Assembly: GCA_023473405.1 (NCBI GenBank)
Contig: JAMCZD010000055.1
Coordinates: 8,091-31,182, forward strand
Reading direction: 5' to 3'
DNA length: 23,092 bases
Origin: Candidatus Omnitrophota bacterium
Lineage (GTDB): Bacteria > Verrucomicrobiota > Verrucomicrobiia > Limisphaerales > UBA1319
Shown here: one piece after another, positions 7,194-15,501 of the stretch
Position numbering within the stretch: position 1 is the first letter of the stretch
Layout: every line of letters begins with the position of its first letter
The notes under the pieces: model-generated
Databases searched by the model: none
Told to the model about the DNA's origin: nothing
What the model saw: only the letters and a program-made list of their open reading frames with translations
Translations under genes and position numbers: made by a program

Positions 7194-9635
7194 ATGAAAC
7201 GTCCGCTCGTCACGGCAGCGGCGTTTTATGTCTTTGGAATTCTACTGGCGGTGTTCCTCCAGGTGCCTTGGCCGTGGTTGTTCGCCGTTGCGATCCCCTT
7301 GGCCGGAACGACTTTGGCCTGGTCTCGCGCTCAACCTGTTTTATTGGGTTTCTTGCTGATAATGGCGGGTTGGGCGAACCTGGCGTGGCGCACCGCGATT
7401 CTCTCCCCGTATGACCTGCGCCGGGTGTCAGGTGCCCGAACTGAACTGGCAACTCTCCGGGGAACACTGTGCGGTACCCCTGTTCGGCGTGTTTACGAAC
7501 GCGGGCAACGGATAACCGAGCGGTCTCAGGCAGAGATCGATGTGTGGGCCATTCGGCGCCAATCGAGCTGGCAACGCGCTGCGGGGCGCGTGGCGATCAG
7601 CACCCCGGGTGTACTGGGAGCGGAATTCTTCGAGGGACGATCGGTGGAGGTCGAAGGCGTGTTGGGACCGCCCGCGAGCCCTGTGGCGGAAGGATTGTTT
7701 GATTATCGCCGATACTTGCAGTGGCGCGGAATTTATTATCAGCTCAAGGCGGATAGCACCAATGATTGGCAGCTCGTGCCAGACCCGCAGTCACCCGATG
7801 TTCCCCCATTGGCTGATCGGTTCTGTCGATGGGCGCAGGAAACCCTGGCACGCGGATTGCCAGCCGAGGATGAGGCGCTTCGGCTGAGTTGGGCGATGGC
7901 ATTGGGCTGGAAGACGGGGCTGACGGGCGAAGTCTCGCAGCCGTTCATGCGCACCGGCACGATGCATATCTTTGCCATTAGCGGTCTGCACATTGCCATG
8001 ATCGCCGGCATTTTGGTGAGTCTGCTTCGAGTGGGGCGGATGCCGCGCGGGGCGTGCGGTTGGATCGTTATTCCATCAATCTGGTTCTACACTGCCGCCA
8101 CGGGATGGCAGCCGTCCGCCATTCGCTCGACTTTGATGATGAGCATCGTGATTGCCGGTTGGGCGTTGAAGCGTCCGTCGGATTTGCTCAACTCGCTCGC
8201 GGCAGCCGGTTTTTTAATCCTGTTATGGGAGCCGCGGCAGCTTTTTCAGGCCAGCTTTCAATTGTCATTCCTGGTGGTGATGAGCATTGCGCTGGTGCTG
8301 CCGCCTCTGGAACGGGCGCGTCAACGCCTGCTCCAGACAGACCCTTTCCTGCCAGCCGAGCTGCGGCCCGGCTGGTCGCGCCGGCTCGATTCTCCACTGC
8401 GCTTCGTTACTATGAGCTTCGCAACTTCACTGGCCGCCTGGATCGGGTCGATGCCGTTGATTGCGTATTACTTCCATCTTGTTACGCCGATTAGTTTGCT
8501 GGCCAATCTGCTTATCGTGCCATTGAGCAGCCTGGCTTTGATGTGCAATTTGGGCAGCCTGATTTGCGGGAGTTGGTTGGCCCCGGTTTCGGTGTTGTTC
8601 AATCATGCCGGCTGGTTCTGGATGGAAATCATGGTGCGTCTGAGCGAATGGATGTCAACGCTGCCGGGCAGCTTCTTTTATGTCCCGGCCCCTGGTGCCT
8701 TTGAGTTTGCGGCCTATTACGCGGTGCTGGGGGTTGCGCTGACTGGCTGGCTTTTCGTACCCCGGCGAAGGTATTGGGCGACGGGGATCGTCGGCGTTCT
8801 GGCCGGGCTCTGTGCTTGGCACGCCATTGCCCAAATGGGCCGGATTCGCCTGACCGTGCTGGCGGTGGGCGGGGGCGACTCGATCTATGTCGACGCACCG
8901 GGGCGTTCCCACGATCTGCTGGTTGACGCCGGGAATGCCTCGAGCGCCGAGTTTGTCGTGAAACCCTTCTTGAAAGCCCGAGGGGTGAATTGGCTGCCAC
9001 CCTGCCTGCTCACCCATGGCGACCTGCGCCATGTCGGGGGTCTTCCCATCGTTGCCGCGGAATTCGCCGGGTGCGAAATCGTGACCAGCCCGGTTCGGTT
9101 CCGCTCCTCGGCTTACCGGAGGTTGGTGGCGGATTGGGAACAGGCGAAGCGGTCCTGTCGCCGGATCAAGCGGGGGGATCGCATAGGGGCCTGGGTGGTG
9201 TTATATCCGTCTGCGAAAGGTGATTTTTCGTTGGCCGACGACAATGCAATGGTGCTGCGCGGGGAGTTGCCCGGGCTCCGGTTGCTTCTTTGTTCTGATT
9301 TGGGTGAAGCAGGGCAAAGCGCCCTGCTTGATTACGGGGAAGATTTGAGGGCAGACATCTTAATCACAGGGATACCTTCGAAGGGTGAACCATTGAGCGA
9401 TTCCCTGGTCGATGCCGTCCGACCCCGGGTGATTATCGTCAGCACCGCCAATTCTCCCGTCAACGAACAGGCCTCGGAAGAGCTGCGCCAGCGTTTGGAA
9501 CGGCGGGGCATCCCGGTGATATACACGAGCGTGGCCGGATCGGTCACGCTCGAGGCAAACCACACACGCTGGCAGTTGCGTTCGATGAAAGGGACGATTC
9601 TTTCAGTGCCGGTTGTTGCCGGAACTCATTCTTGA
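7194..9635 (+). CDS. comEC: ComEC/Rec2 DNA-uptake channel with degenerate C-terminal domain
   Basis: An 813-residue inner-membrane protein of the ComEC/Rec2 family, which carries transforming DNA across the cytoplasmic membrane. Residues 1 to about 195 are the DUF4131/OB-like region with leading membrane helices. Residues about 215-490 are the polytopic Competence domain, including FAISGLHIAM (260-269) and the GWQPSAIRST stretch. Residues about 560-800 form a metallo-beta-lactamase-like domain starting LTVLAVGGGDSIYVDAPG. Family members have HxDxDH and a later HHGS motif in that domain. Here they read H608-G-D-L-R-H613 and GIPSKGE (726-732), so metal binding and the proposed nuclease function may be lost. 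The last bases overlap the end of the convergent pyrophosphatase gene by 10 bp. Confidence 0.93.
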   Translation: MKRPLVTAAAFYVFGILLAVFLQVPWPWLFAVAIPLAGTTLAWSRAQPVLLGFLLIMAGWANLAWRTAILSPYDLRRVSGARTELATLRGTLCGTPVRRVYERGQRITERSQAEIDVWAIRRQSSWQRAAGRVAISTPGVLGAEFFEGRSVEVEGVLGPPASPVAEGLFDYRRYLQWRGIYYQLKADSTNDWQLVPDPQSPDVPPLADRFCRWAQETLARGLPAEDEALRLSWAMALGWKTGLTGEVSQPFMRTGTMHIFAISGLHIAMIAGILVSLLRVGRMPRGACGWIVIPSIWFYTAATGWQPSAIRSTLMMSIVIAGWALKRPSDLLNSLAAAGFLILLWEPRQLFQASFQLSFLVVMSIALVLPPLERARQRLLQTDPFLPAELRPGWSRRLDSPLRFVTMSFATSLAAWIGSMPLIAYYFHLVTPISLLANLLIVPLSSLALMCNLGSLICGSWLAPVSVLFNHAGWFWMEIMVRLSEWMSTLPGSFFYVPAPGAFEFAAYYAVLGVALTGWLFVPRRRYWATGIVGVLAGLCAWHAIAQMGRIRLTVLAVGGGDSIYVDAPGRSHDLLVDAGNASSAEFVVKPFLKARGVNWLPPCLLTHGDLRHVGGLPIVAAEFAGCEIVTSPVRFRSSAYRRLVADWEQAKRSCRRIKRGDRIGAWVVLYPSAKGDFSLADDNAMVLRGELPGLRLLLCSDLGEAGQSALLDYGEDLRADILITGIPSKGEPLSDSLVDAVRPRVIIVSTANSPVNEQASEELRQRLERRGIPVIYTSVAGSVTLEANHTRWQLRSMKGTILSVPVVAGTHS

Positions 9636-12064
9636 GGAATGCGCATTCCGTAGAAGGATCGGTAGACAAAAATCAGGGCGATCACGAAAAAGAACCCGCC
9701 GATCCAGGCCGTATATTGCTTCAGGTTGGAGTCTTGCAGCATTCGGACCGCGATCTCGACCGCCAACAGGCCAAACAACGTGGTAAACTTGATTACCGGG
9801 TTCAGCGATACCGACGAGGTGTCTTTGAACGGGTCGCCCACGGTGTCACCGACAACGGTGGCGGCGTGCAGGTCAGTCCCCTTTTGGCGGAGATCGACCT
9901 CGACGATTTTCTTGGCGTTATCCCAGGCGCCCCCGGCATTGGCCATGAACACGGCCTGGAACAAGCCGAAGAAGGCGATTGCGATAAGATAGCCGATGAA
10001 GAAATAGGGATTAAAAAACGCCAGGGCCAGCGCCATGCAGAAGATGACGATGAAGATGTTGATCATGCCCTTCTGGGCATACTGGGTACAAATCCTGACC
10101 ACCTCCTTGCTGTCGGAGACGGACGCGGTGGCGGCATCTAGCTTGATATGCTCTTTGATATAAACCACCGCCCGGTAAGCGCCGGTGACCACCGCCTGGC
10201 AGGAAGCGCCTGTGAACCAGTAAATGACGGCGCCGCCGATGAGCAAGCCCATGATCACTTCCGGCTGTACCAGGCTGAGGCGCTCGACCACCTTGCCGAA
10301 GTTGTTTTCCAGGAGCATGATGATGCTAAAGACCATGGTGGTAGCCCCGACCACAGCGGTGCCGATCAGCACGGGTTTTGCGGTGGCCTTGAAGGTATTG
10401 CCTGCACCGTCCCCTTTTTCGAGTTGGTATTTGGCGTTCTCGAAGTCCGGATCAAAATTGAAATTCTTTCTAATGTCATCCCGGATGCCCTGGCGGGATT
10501 CAATCTGGCTTAACTCATATATGGATTGGGCGTTGTCCGTCACCGGCCCGAAACTGTCCACTGCAATCGTTACCGGTCCCATGCCCAGGAAGCCGAAGGC
10601 AACCAGGCCGAAGGCGAAGATCGGGGCGGCAAACGCATATTCGGGCGGGATGAGTTTGGCGAAGGGGGAACCGGCGAAGCTGGAGAATTCATAGCTCAGG
10701 AACATGAGCAGGAGAATGACCAGACCATTCCAAAAAGCGGAGAAATTGCCGGCCACAAATCCGGACAGGATATTCAACGAGGCGCCGCCGTGTCTCGAGG
10801 CATTGGTAATCTCCTGGACATGGCGGGAATGGGTGCTGGTGAAGACCTTGGTGAACTCGGGGATCAGCGCTCCCGCCAGCGTCCCACAACTTATAATGGC
10901 GGAAAGAACCCACCACAGTCCCGGATGATCTTTCATGTTGCCGAGCATGAGGTAGCTGGCACCAAAGGTCACCAGGATGGAAACAATCGAGGTGATCCAC
11001 ACCAGGCTCGTCAGCGGGGCTTCAGGATTGAAATCCTTCTGATTGAGGTAACGCGATCGGCTGTAGCCCAAATTCATGAAATACGAGGCCAGCGACGTGA
11101 GGATCATCAAGATGCGCATTGCAAAAATCCAAATAAGCAATTGGCCGCACACGGTTGGCTGGCCCGCCAGTGCCAGGGCTAAAAAGGCGATCAGGGCCAC
11201 ACCGGTTACCCCATACGTTTCAAATCCATCCGCCGTCGGCCCCACGCTGTCGCCGGCGTTGTCCCCGGTGCAATCGGCGATCACCCCCGGATTCTTCGGA
11301 TCATCCTCGGGCAATTTGAACACGATCTTCATCAGGTCCGATCCGATATCGGCGATCTTGGTGAAGATGCCGCCGCATATTCGGAGCGCGCTGGCGCCGA
11401 GCGATTCGCCGATGGCAAATCCAATAAAACAGGGACCCGCAAGGTCGTTCAGGAACGACAAGATGCAAATCATGAAGAACAGCTCCACGCTCACCAGCAG
11501 CAAGCCCACGCTCATGCCGGACCGCAGCGAAATAAGCAGGGTTTTGAGGAGATTCCCCCTCAGCGAGGAAAAGGCGCCGCGTGAATTGGCGACGGTGTTG
11601 ATCCGGATGCCAAACCAAGCCACCCCATAGGACCCCAGGATGCCCAGGATCGAGCAGATCAAAATGACCACCAACCGCCCAATCGTCTCGTGCTGGAGCA
11701 CGAGAAAATAATAGCTCATGCATATCCCGATCAGAACCCACAGCACTGCCAGGAATTTGCCCTGTTGGAGCAAATAGGTCTTGCATGTTTCCCAGATTGT
11801 ATTTGAGACATCCCCCATTGATTTGTGGACTGGAAGGTTTTTGGTCTGGATGTATTGCAGCAGTCCAAAGGCGACGCCAATGAGACAGACAACGAGGCCC
11901 GCATACATCAACGAGAGGCCGCTTATCTCGCTCCCAAACAAATTGAAACTGACGGGTTTTAACGGCGGGATTCGGATATCCGCTTCACTGGCCCAGGAGC
12001 TGAAAGCGCCAGCGGTTAAGAAAAGGCCAAGGAGCCAGCCCCAGCCACTAAATTTTCGAGGCAT
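9626..12064 (-). CDS. hppA: Membrane-bound ion-pumping pyrophosphatase, divergent type
   Basis: An 812-residue polytopic membrane enzyme that couples PPi hydrolysis to H+ and/or Na+ export. Family hallmarks are the PEDDPKNPGVIADCTGDNAG run (252-271), the FGPVTDNAQSIYELS run (505-519) and the C-terminal GAWDNAKK and VVGDTVGDPFKDTSS. In the DVGADLVGKVE signature position it reads DIGSDLMKIVF (239-249): both the Lys and the Glu of the K-x-E element are replaced. GNTFKATAK (555-563) has Lys559 where K+-independent pumps have Lys and K+-dependent ones have Ala. Residues 1-26 resemble a cleavable signal peptide, which is not usual in this family. Ion specificity cannot be settled from sequence. It may belong to the divergent Na+-regulated H+-pump clade described in the literature, from memory. 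Confidence 0.93.
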   Translation of the reverse strand: MPRKFSGWGWLLGLFLTAGAFSSWASEADIRIPPLKPVSFNLFGSEISGLSLMYAGLVVCLIGVAFGLLQYIQTKNLPVHKSMGDVSNTIWETCKTYLLQQGKFLAVLWVLIGICMSYYFLVLQHETIGRLVVILICSILGILGSYGVAWFGIRINTVANSRGAFSSLRGNLLKTLLISLRSGMSVGLLLVSVELFFMICILSFLNDLAGPCFIGFAIGESLGASALRICGGIFTKIADIGSDLMKIVFKLPEDDPKNPGVIADCTGDNAGDSVGPTADGFETYGVTGVALIAFLALALAGQPTVCGQLLIWIFAMRILMILTSLASYFMNLGYSRSRYLNQKDFNPEAPLTSLVWITSIVSILVTFGASYLMLGNMKDHPGLWWVLSAIISCGTLAGALIPEFTKVFTSTHSRHVQEITNASRHGGASLNILSGFVAGNFSAFWNGLVILLLMFLSYEFSSFAGSPFAKLIPPEYAFAAPIFAFGLVAFGFLGMGPVTIAVDSFGPVTDNAQSIYELSQIESRQGIRDDIRKNFNFDPDFENAKYQLEKGDGAGNTFKATAKPVLIGTAVVGATTMVFSIIMLLENNFGKVVERLSLVQPEVIMGLLIGGAVIYWFTGASCQAVVTGAYRAVVYIKEHIKLDAATASVSDSKEVVRICTQYAQKGMINIFIVIFCMALALAFFNPYFFIGYLIAIAFFGLFQAVFMANAGGAWDNAKKIVEVDLRQKGTDLHAATVVGDTVGDPFKDTSSVSLNPVIKFTTLFGLLAVEIAVRMLQDSNLKQYTAWIGGFFFVIALIFVYRSFYGMRIPQE

Positions 12065-12078
12065 ATCTTAAGACGTTT

Positions 12079-12084
12079 ATTATA
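12079..12084 (-). promoter_or_regulatory. Candidate -10 element for hppA
   Basis: On the minus strand these bases read TATAAT, a perfect sigma-70 -10 hexamer, 14 bases upstream of the hppA start codon. No good -35 is present at 16-18 bases, and the implied leader would be only about 7 bases. This is a weak prediction. Confidence 0.25.
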
Positions 12085-12143
12085 AGTTAGTTGCAATTCG
12101 AGTCGTTGATTCGTTCAACCGGCTTCATAAAAGCACCTTATGG

Positions 12144-12159
12144 GGGTATTGCAATACCC
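12144..12159. repeat. Perfect 16-bp palindrome upstream of hppA
   Basis: GGGTATTGCAATACCC is its own reverse complement. It lies 80 bases upstream of the hppA start, between hppA and the DUF1080 gene. It could be an operator for a dimeric regulator or a transcript hairpin. No regulator is assigned. Confidence 0.45.
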
Positions 12160-12245
12160 GGCCACTGTCAAGTGCGTTGGCGAAAAACTCCATCCCTCCG
12201 GAGAGAATATTAGACCCGGCTGATGCAGGCTGCTACGGGGTGTGG

Positions 12246-12272
12246 CATCGAACGTTCGTTCGATGGTTTTTT
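12246..12272 (+). terminator. Intrinsic terminator, plus-strand orientation, no cognate gene seen
   Basis: CATCGAAC (12246-12253) and GTTCGATG (12258-12265) form an 8-bp perfect stem around loop GTTC, followed by G and six T (12267-12272). That is a textbook Rho-independent signal on the plus strand. No plus-strand gene lies directly upstream; hppA and the DUF1080 gene are both on the minus strand. On the minus strand the hairpin starts 6 bases after the DUF1080 stop and lacks a T-tract. Confidence 0.5.
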
Positions 12273-12994
12273 CACCGGGATTCTCTTGCCGGCAAACGGC
12301 GCACCTCGAGGTTCCGAAACCAGACCTCGCCGCCATGATCCTGCAACAGGATCGGTCCCTGAATTTTCACACCGAATCCGGGGACGTCCTTAAACTTGCT
12401 GGCGGAGACCGCTTCCTCGATTTCGCGGCTTCCCAATTCGTATTCGAGCACCTTTTCGCCGTTTAACCAATGCTCGACGTGTAAACCCTGAACCAGAAGA
12501 CGTGATTGGTTGAATTGGCCGCTGGGTTTTAGCGGAGGATTCCGCGGCGCCAAAACATCGTAAAAAGCCCCGGTGCTCTCCTTATCCACCGGGCGCCCCG
12601 CATCGTCCCATATCTGGTATTCATGCGCTATCGGGGCGCGGCGGGCCTCGACAACCATGTATTTCACTCCGCTGTTGGCCCCCGGACCGACGCGCCATTC
12701 CCAGCGAAAATCAAAATTGGCATACTCGCGCACCGTGACAATATCTCCACCCCCGCCGTTCTTGAGGTGCTTCAAGCAACCATCTTCAACTACCCATCCT
12801 TGTTGGGGAAAGCCCGGTTGGTTAAATCCGCGCCAGCCAGCCATAGTCTTCCCGTCAAAAAGCGATTCCCAGCCTTCCTCGCCCGATGTTTCCGGCTGGC
12901 CTTGAAGCGAAACCAAGCCCGCAAGTAAAACCGGCAAAATTCCAATACTCGAAAACCGCCCTGGCCATGAGGTATGCGCTATTTGATTCTTCAT
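12272..12994 (-). CDS. Secreted DUF1080 protein (3-keto-disaccharide hydrolase-like)
   Basis: A 240-residue exported protein. Residues 1-32 are a signal peptide (hydrophobic GILPVLLAGLVSL). The mature part opens with GWESLFDGKTMAGWRG, the classic DUF1080 start. It continues with FDFRWEWRVGPGANSGVKYM and HEYQIWDDAGR, and ends ILLQDHGGEVWFRNLEVRRL, the usual concanavalin-like lectin/glucanase-fold ending. DUF1080 is a large family in Verrucomicrobiota and Planctomycetota; some members hydrolyse 3-keto-glycosides, so a carbohydrate-related role is likely but the substrate is unknown. It lies 207 bases upstream of hppA on the same strand and is probably transcribed separately. Confidence 0.9.
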   Translation of the reverse strand: MKNQIAHTSWPGRFSSIGILPVLLAGLVSLQGQPETSGEEGWESLFDGKTMAGWRGFNQPGFPQQGWVVEDGCLKHLKNGGGGDIVTVREYANFDFRWEWRVGPGANSGVKYMVVEARRAPIAHEYQIWDDAGRPVDKESTGAFYDVLAPRNPPLKPSGQFNQSRLLVQGLHVEHWLNGEKVLEYELGSREIEEAVSASKFKDVPGFGVKIQGPILLQDHGGEVWFRNLEVRRLPARESR

Positions 12995-13096
12995 AATTGA
13001 TAGGACCGGGTTTTAACCCGCTCCCCGGTTCATCGTCAAGCGACGACCAAGGCGTCTTCCAACCAAGGCGGCGCAGCAGCACCAGCCCTATCAGGA

Positions 13097-13118
13097 ACGC
13101 GGATGCACTCATCCGCGT
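13097..13118. repeat. Perfect 9-bp hairpin, GCGGATG family copy 1
   Basis: ACGCGGATG and CATCCGCGT enclose the loop CACT. The core CGCGGATG-N4-CATCCGCG recurs at 20205-20226 with loop ACGG. There is no T-tract on either side. Confidence 0.6.
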
Positions 13119-13359
13119 GTCACTCCGCCTTAGATATCGCTCGGCCCACTATATTAAGGCGGTGTCGCTGCGCCTTTCTACCTGCCTTGTATCCGCCGTT
13201 CCCGCCGCAGGTTCACTATAAAAACTCAAATTCCGACAAAGAAAATTACCTGCCAGTCGTCGGCGATTTCCGAAGTAAAAAGCTAACGAACTGATTACTA
13301 ATAGGTTACAATGTGAGATCGAGCCTGAAAAGAACACTGAAAAAAAGTGATTTATGGAC

Positions 13360-13389
13360 TTGACTCATCGTGACGAAATCGGGTAGAAA
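13360..13389 (+). promoter_or_regulatory. Candidate sigma-70 promoter of the PEP-CTERM gene
   Basis: TTGACT (13360-13365), an 18-base spacer and TAGAAA (13384-13389) lie 74 bases upstream of the start codon at 13464, in an AT-rich stretch. The -35 is good and the -10 mediocre. Confidence 0.35.
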
Positions 13390-13463
13390 TAGGCAACATA
13401 AAACTGGATTGCAGTTTTGGCGCAATGGGTGTGTTGTAGTAAACGATTTAAGAACAAAGAGTT

Positions 13464-14162
13464 ATGAAAAATAATATGCGGTCCTGGACCAAAACCCTGG
13501 CTATTCTTTTGGCGTCAATCTCGCTGGGCGTCATCGGTCAAGCGCAGCAACCTCAAGTGGTTTACGATAATTCGACAACTTACCTCGGCGATTTCTATGC
13601 CCCTTCTTCTCTGGGCGAGTTCGGGGATCAGGTTAAGTTGTCCGATGCCTTTGCCTCTCCCACGGTTACCGAGTTCAAGTTCGACTATTTCTTGAGCCAT
13701 GGCGCCAATGGGAACGAAACTGCCGATTTAAAGTTTTATTCCAATGACGGCCCCAATGTGTTTGGTGGCACCACACCGCCGGTGACCCCCGCACCAGGCA
13801 CCCTGCTCTACGACAGCGGGGTCTTTCCGATAGCGGCTGGTTTTAATACCTTTACCGCTTCTGGCCTGAGCCTGAACGTTCCCCAGGACTTCACGTGGAG
13901 CGTGACGTTTGGTGGCGTGGAAGGGACGGAGCAGGTGGGTTTGCTATTCTACAATCCGCCCACGGTTGGTTCGAGCTTCGATGATTTCTGGGATAAATCC
14001 AGCGGCCAATGGGAGCTTAAGGATTTCGCCGGCTCTCCGGTAGCCAATTTTGGAGCGCGCGTTACCGCGGTTCCCGAACCCAGCACCATCCAGTTCGCTT
14101 TCATGGCCGGTTTGGCATGGTGTGGTTGGCTCGCCTATCGCCGACGTTCCAGCCATAGTTAA
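13464..14162 (+). CDS. PEP-CTERM sorting domain protein
   Basis: A 232-residue exported protein. Residues 1-28 form a signal peptide (TLAILLASISLGVIGQA). The body, VVYDNSTTYLGDF onward, is low in charge and rich in Gly, Ser, Thr and aromatics, as in beta-sandwich surface proteins; I recognise no enzymatic motif. The C-terminus has the complete sorting signal: V203-P-E-P-S-T, a hydrophobic helix (IQFAFMAGLAWCGWLAY) and a basic RRR cluster (226-228). Such tails are recognised by exosortase (EpsH/XrtA type) in bacteria making exopolysaccharide; no exosortase is in this window. It is a single-gene unit with its own promoter candidate and a strong terminator. Confidence 0.92.
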   Translation: MKNNMRSWTKTLAILLASISLGVIGQAQQPQVVYDNSTTYLGDFYAPSSLGEFGDQVKLSDAFASPTVTEFKFDYFLSHGANGNETADLKFYSNDGPNVFGGTTPPVTPAPGTLLYDSGVFPIAAGFNTFTASGLSLNVPQDFTWSVTFGGVEGTEQVGLLFYNPPTVGSSFDDFWDKSSGQWELKDFAGSPVANFGARVTAVPEPSTIQFAFMAGLAWCGWLAYRRRSSHS

Positions 14163-14185
14163 TTACCAGACACCAATTGCGTAAG

Positions 14186-14213
14186 AAGGCGCGGGTCGAA
14201 CCCGCGCCTTTTT
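14186..14213 (+). terminator. Rho-independent terminator of the PEP-CTERM gene
   Basis: AAGGCGCGGGT (14186-14196) pairs perfectly with ACCCGCGCCTT (14200-14210) around loop CGA, and the descending arm runs into TTTTT (14209-14213). It begins 24 bases after the stop codon. This is a strong intrinsic terminator. Confidence 0.9.
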
Positions 14214-14289
14214 CATTTTATGCGCATCGCGGTTCCTGCTTGCGCGCGTGGGAGGTTGGCTTCTATATTGGGATAAATTAATATTAACT

Positions 14290-15282
14290 ATGAGTTCGAC
14301 ACCTATTCACGTTGCCGTAACCGGCGCTGCCGGCCAGATCGGGTACGCCTTGCTGTTTCGTATTGCTTCCGGGGCTGTGTTCGGTCCGCATCAATCCGTG
14401 GTTTTGCATTTGATCGAGATTGAGCCGGCATTGCCGGCCCTGCGCGGGGTGGTGATGGAATTGGAGGATTGCGCCCTTCCGCTATTGGCTGGGGTGGTGC
14501 CGACGGCGAATCTGGACGAGGGTTTTCGGGGAATCAATTGGGCATTGCTGGTTGGCAGCGTGCCGCGCAAGGCGGGGATGGAACGAAAGGAATTGCTCGG
14601 GATCAATGGCAAGATTTTCGTTGGCCAGGGACGCGCCATTCAAAAGAACGCCGCCAGCGATGTGCGCATCCTGGTAGTGGGAAATCCTTGCAACACCAAT
14701 TGTTTAATCTGCATGAACAACGCCCCGGATGTGCCGCGCGACCGGTGGTTTGCCATGACTCGGCTGGATGAGAATCGCGCCAGGTCGCTACTGGCCCAAA
14801 AGGCAGGAGTGGCGGTAACAGCGGTCACGAACATGGCAATCTGGGGGAATCATTCCTCGACTCAATACCCGGATTTCTACAATGCACGTATCGATGGCAA
14901 ACCGGCGCCGGGAGTCATTGCGGATGAGACCTGGTTAAAGAAGGATTTCATTGCCGCGGTGCAACAGCGGGGAGCTGCCATCATCAAGGCCCGAGGGGCT
15001 TCGAGCGCGGCTAGCGCGGCCAACGCGATTACTGATTGCGTGGCTTCCCTCATCAATCCCACGCCAGCCGGCGATTGGCACAGCGCATCGCTTTGCTCCG
15101 ATGGAAGTTACGGTGTGGAAAAGGGATTGATTTGTTCCTTTCCCATTCGCTCCGATACCAGGAAAGTTGAAATAGTCCAAGGTATTACCATCAACGAATT
15201 CAGCCGCGCCAAGATCGATGCCAGCGTCAATGAACTGAAAGAGGAGAAGGCCATGACCGGGGATTTGCTGCCACGAACTTGA
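14290..15282 (+). CDS. mdh: Malate dehydrogenase
   Basis: Interconverts malate and oxaloacetate with NAD in the TCA cycle; cytosolic. The 330 residues and the motifs match the cytoplasmic-type (MDH type 2) branch of the LDH/MDH superfamily. [12 protein letters not shown] (11-22) is the dinucleotide-binding loop. [13 protein letters not shown] carries the substrate arginines R93 and R99. [10 protein letters not shown] (131-140) follows, then MTRLDENRA with D160 and R163, and [13 protein letters not shown] with catalytic H188. The frame is open 14 codons further upstream, but the ATG at 14290 lies directly before the family start and was chosen. The leader is AT-rich without a clear Shine-Dalgarno. 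Confidence 0.97.
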   Translation: MSSTPIHVAVTGAAGQIGYALLFRIASGAVFGPHQSVVLHLIEIEPALPALRGVVMELEDCALPLLAGVVPTANLDEGFRGINWALLVGSVPRKAGMERKELLGINGKIFVGQGRAIQKNAASDVRILVVGNPCNTNCLICMNNAPDVPRDRWFAMTRLDENRARSLLAQKAGVAVTAVTNMAIWGNHSSTQYPDFYNARIDGKPAPGVIADETWLKKDFIAAVQQRGAAIIKARGASSAASAANAITDCVASLINPTPAGDWHSASLCSDGSYGVEKGLICSFPIRSDTRKVEIVQGITINEFSRAKIDASVNELKEEKAMTGDLLPRT

Positions 15283-15296
15283 GGTTGTCCGTAATG

Positions 15297-15318
15297 CTGC
15301 CAGCTCAGCCGGCAGTTT
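15297..15318 (+). terminator. Weak stem-loop downstream of mdh
   Basis: CTGCC (15297-15301) and GGCAG (15311-15315) can pair, extended imperfectly inward, and are followed by only TTT. It lies 15 bases after the mdh stop codon. It is a possible weak terminator. Confidence 0.3.
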
Positions 15319-15501
15319 CCAAAACGTCCCATGGCCGTGACTGCTGACGGAAGCGAAACGGCTCGATTCATTGGGCCTGGTGGAGGGCTGGCAAGCATCC
15401 CGGCTGGGGCAGATTCCATTTCCCAAACCTTCGTCCCGATTGTAGGCTGTGAGCAGGGTGAATTTGAAAGCGATCGGCGCGGGTGTCGTCTAATGTAAAA
15501 T

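Larger units (their letters stand above)
12995..13463. other. Hairpin-rich intergenic region
   Basis: A 469-base spacer between the divergent DUF1080 and PEP-CTERM genes. It contains the inverted repeats CGGGTT-TT-AACCCG (13007-13020), ACGCGGATG-CACT-CATCCGCGT (13097-13118) and CCGCCTTA/TAAGGCGG (13125-13132 with 13155-13162). The last 140 bases are AT-rich and carry a promoter candidate for the PEP-CTERM gene. The hairpin-rich middle looks like a REP-type element or a decayed mobile element; no open frame there looks coding. Confidence 0.55.

Noticed and set aside
12116..12187. 22-codon minus-strand ORF (MEFFANALDSG...) in the hppA leader
   Set aside because: The GGAGG lies only one base before its ATG and there is no other support.
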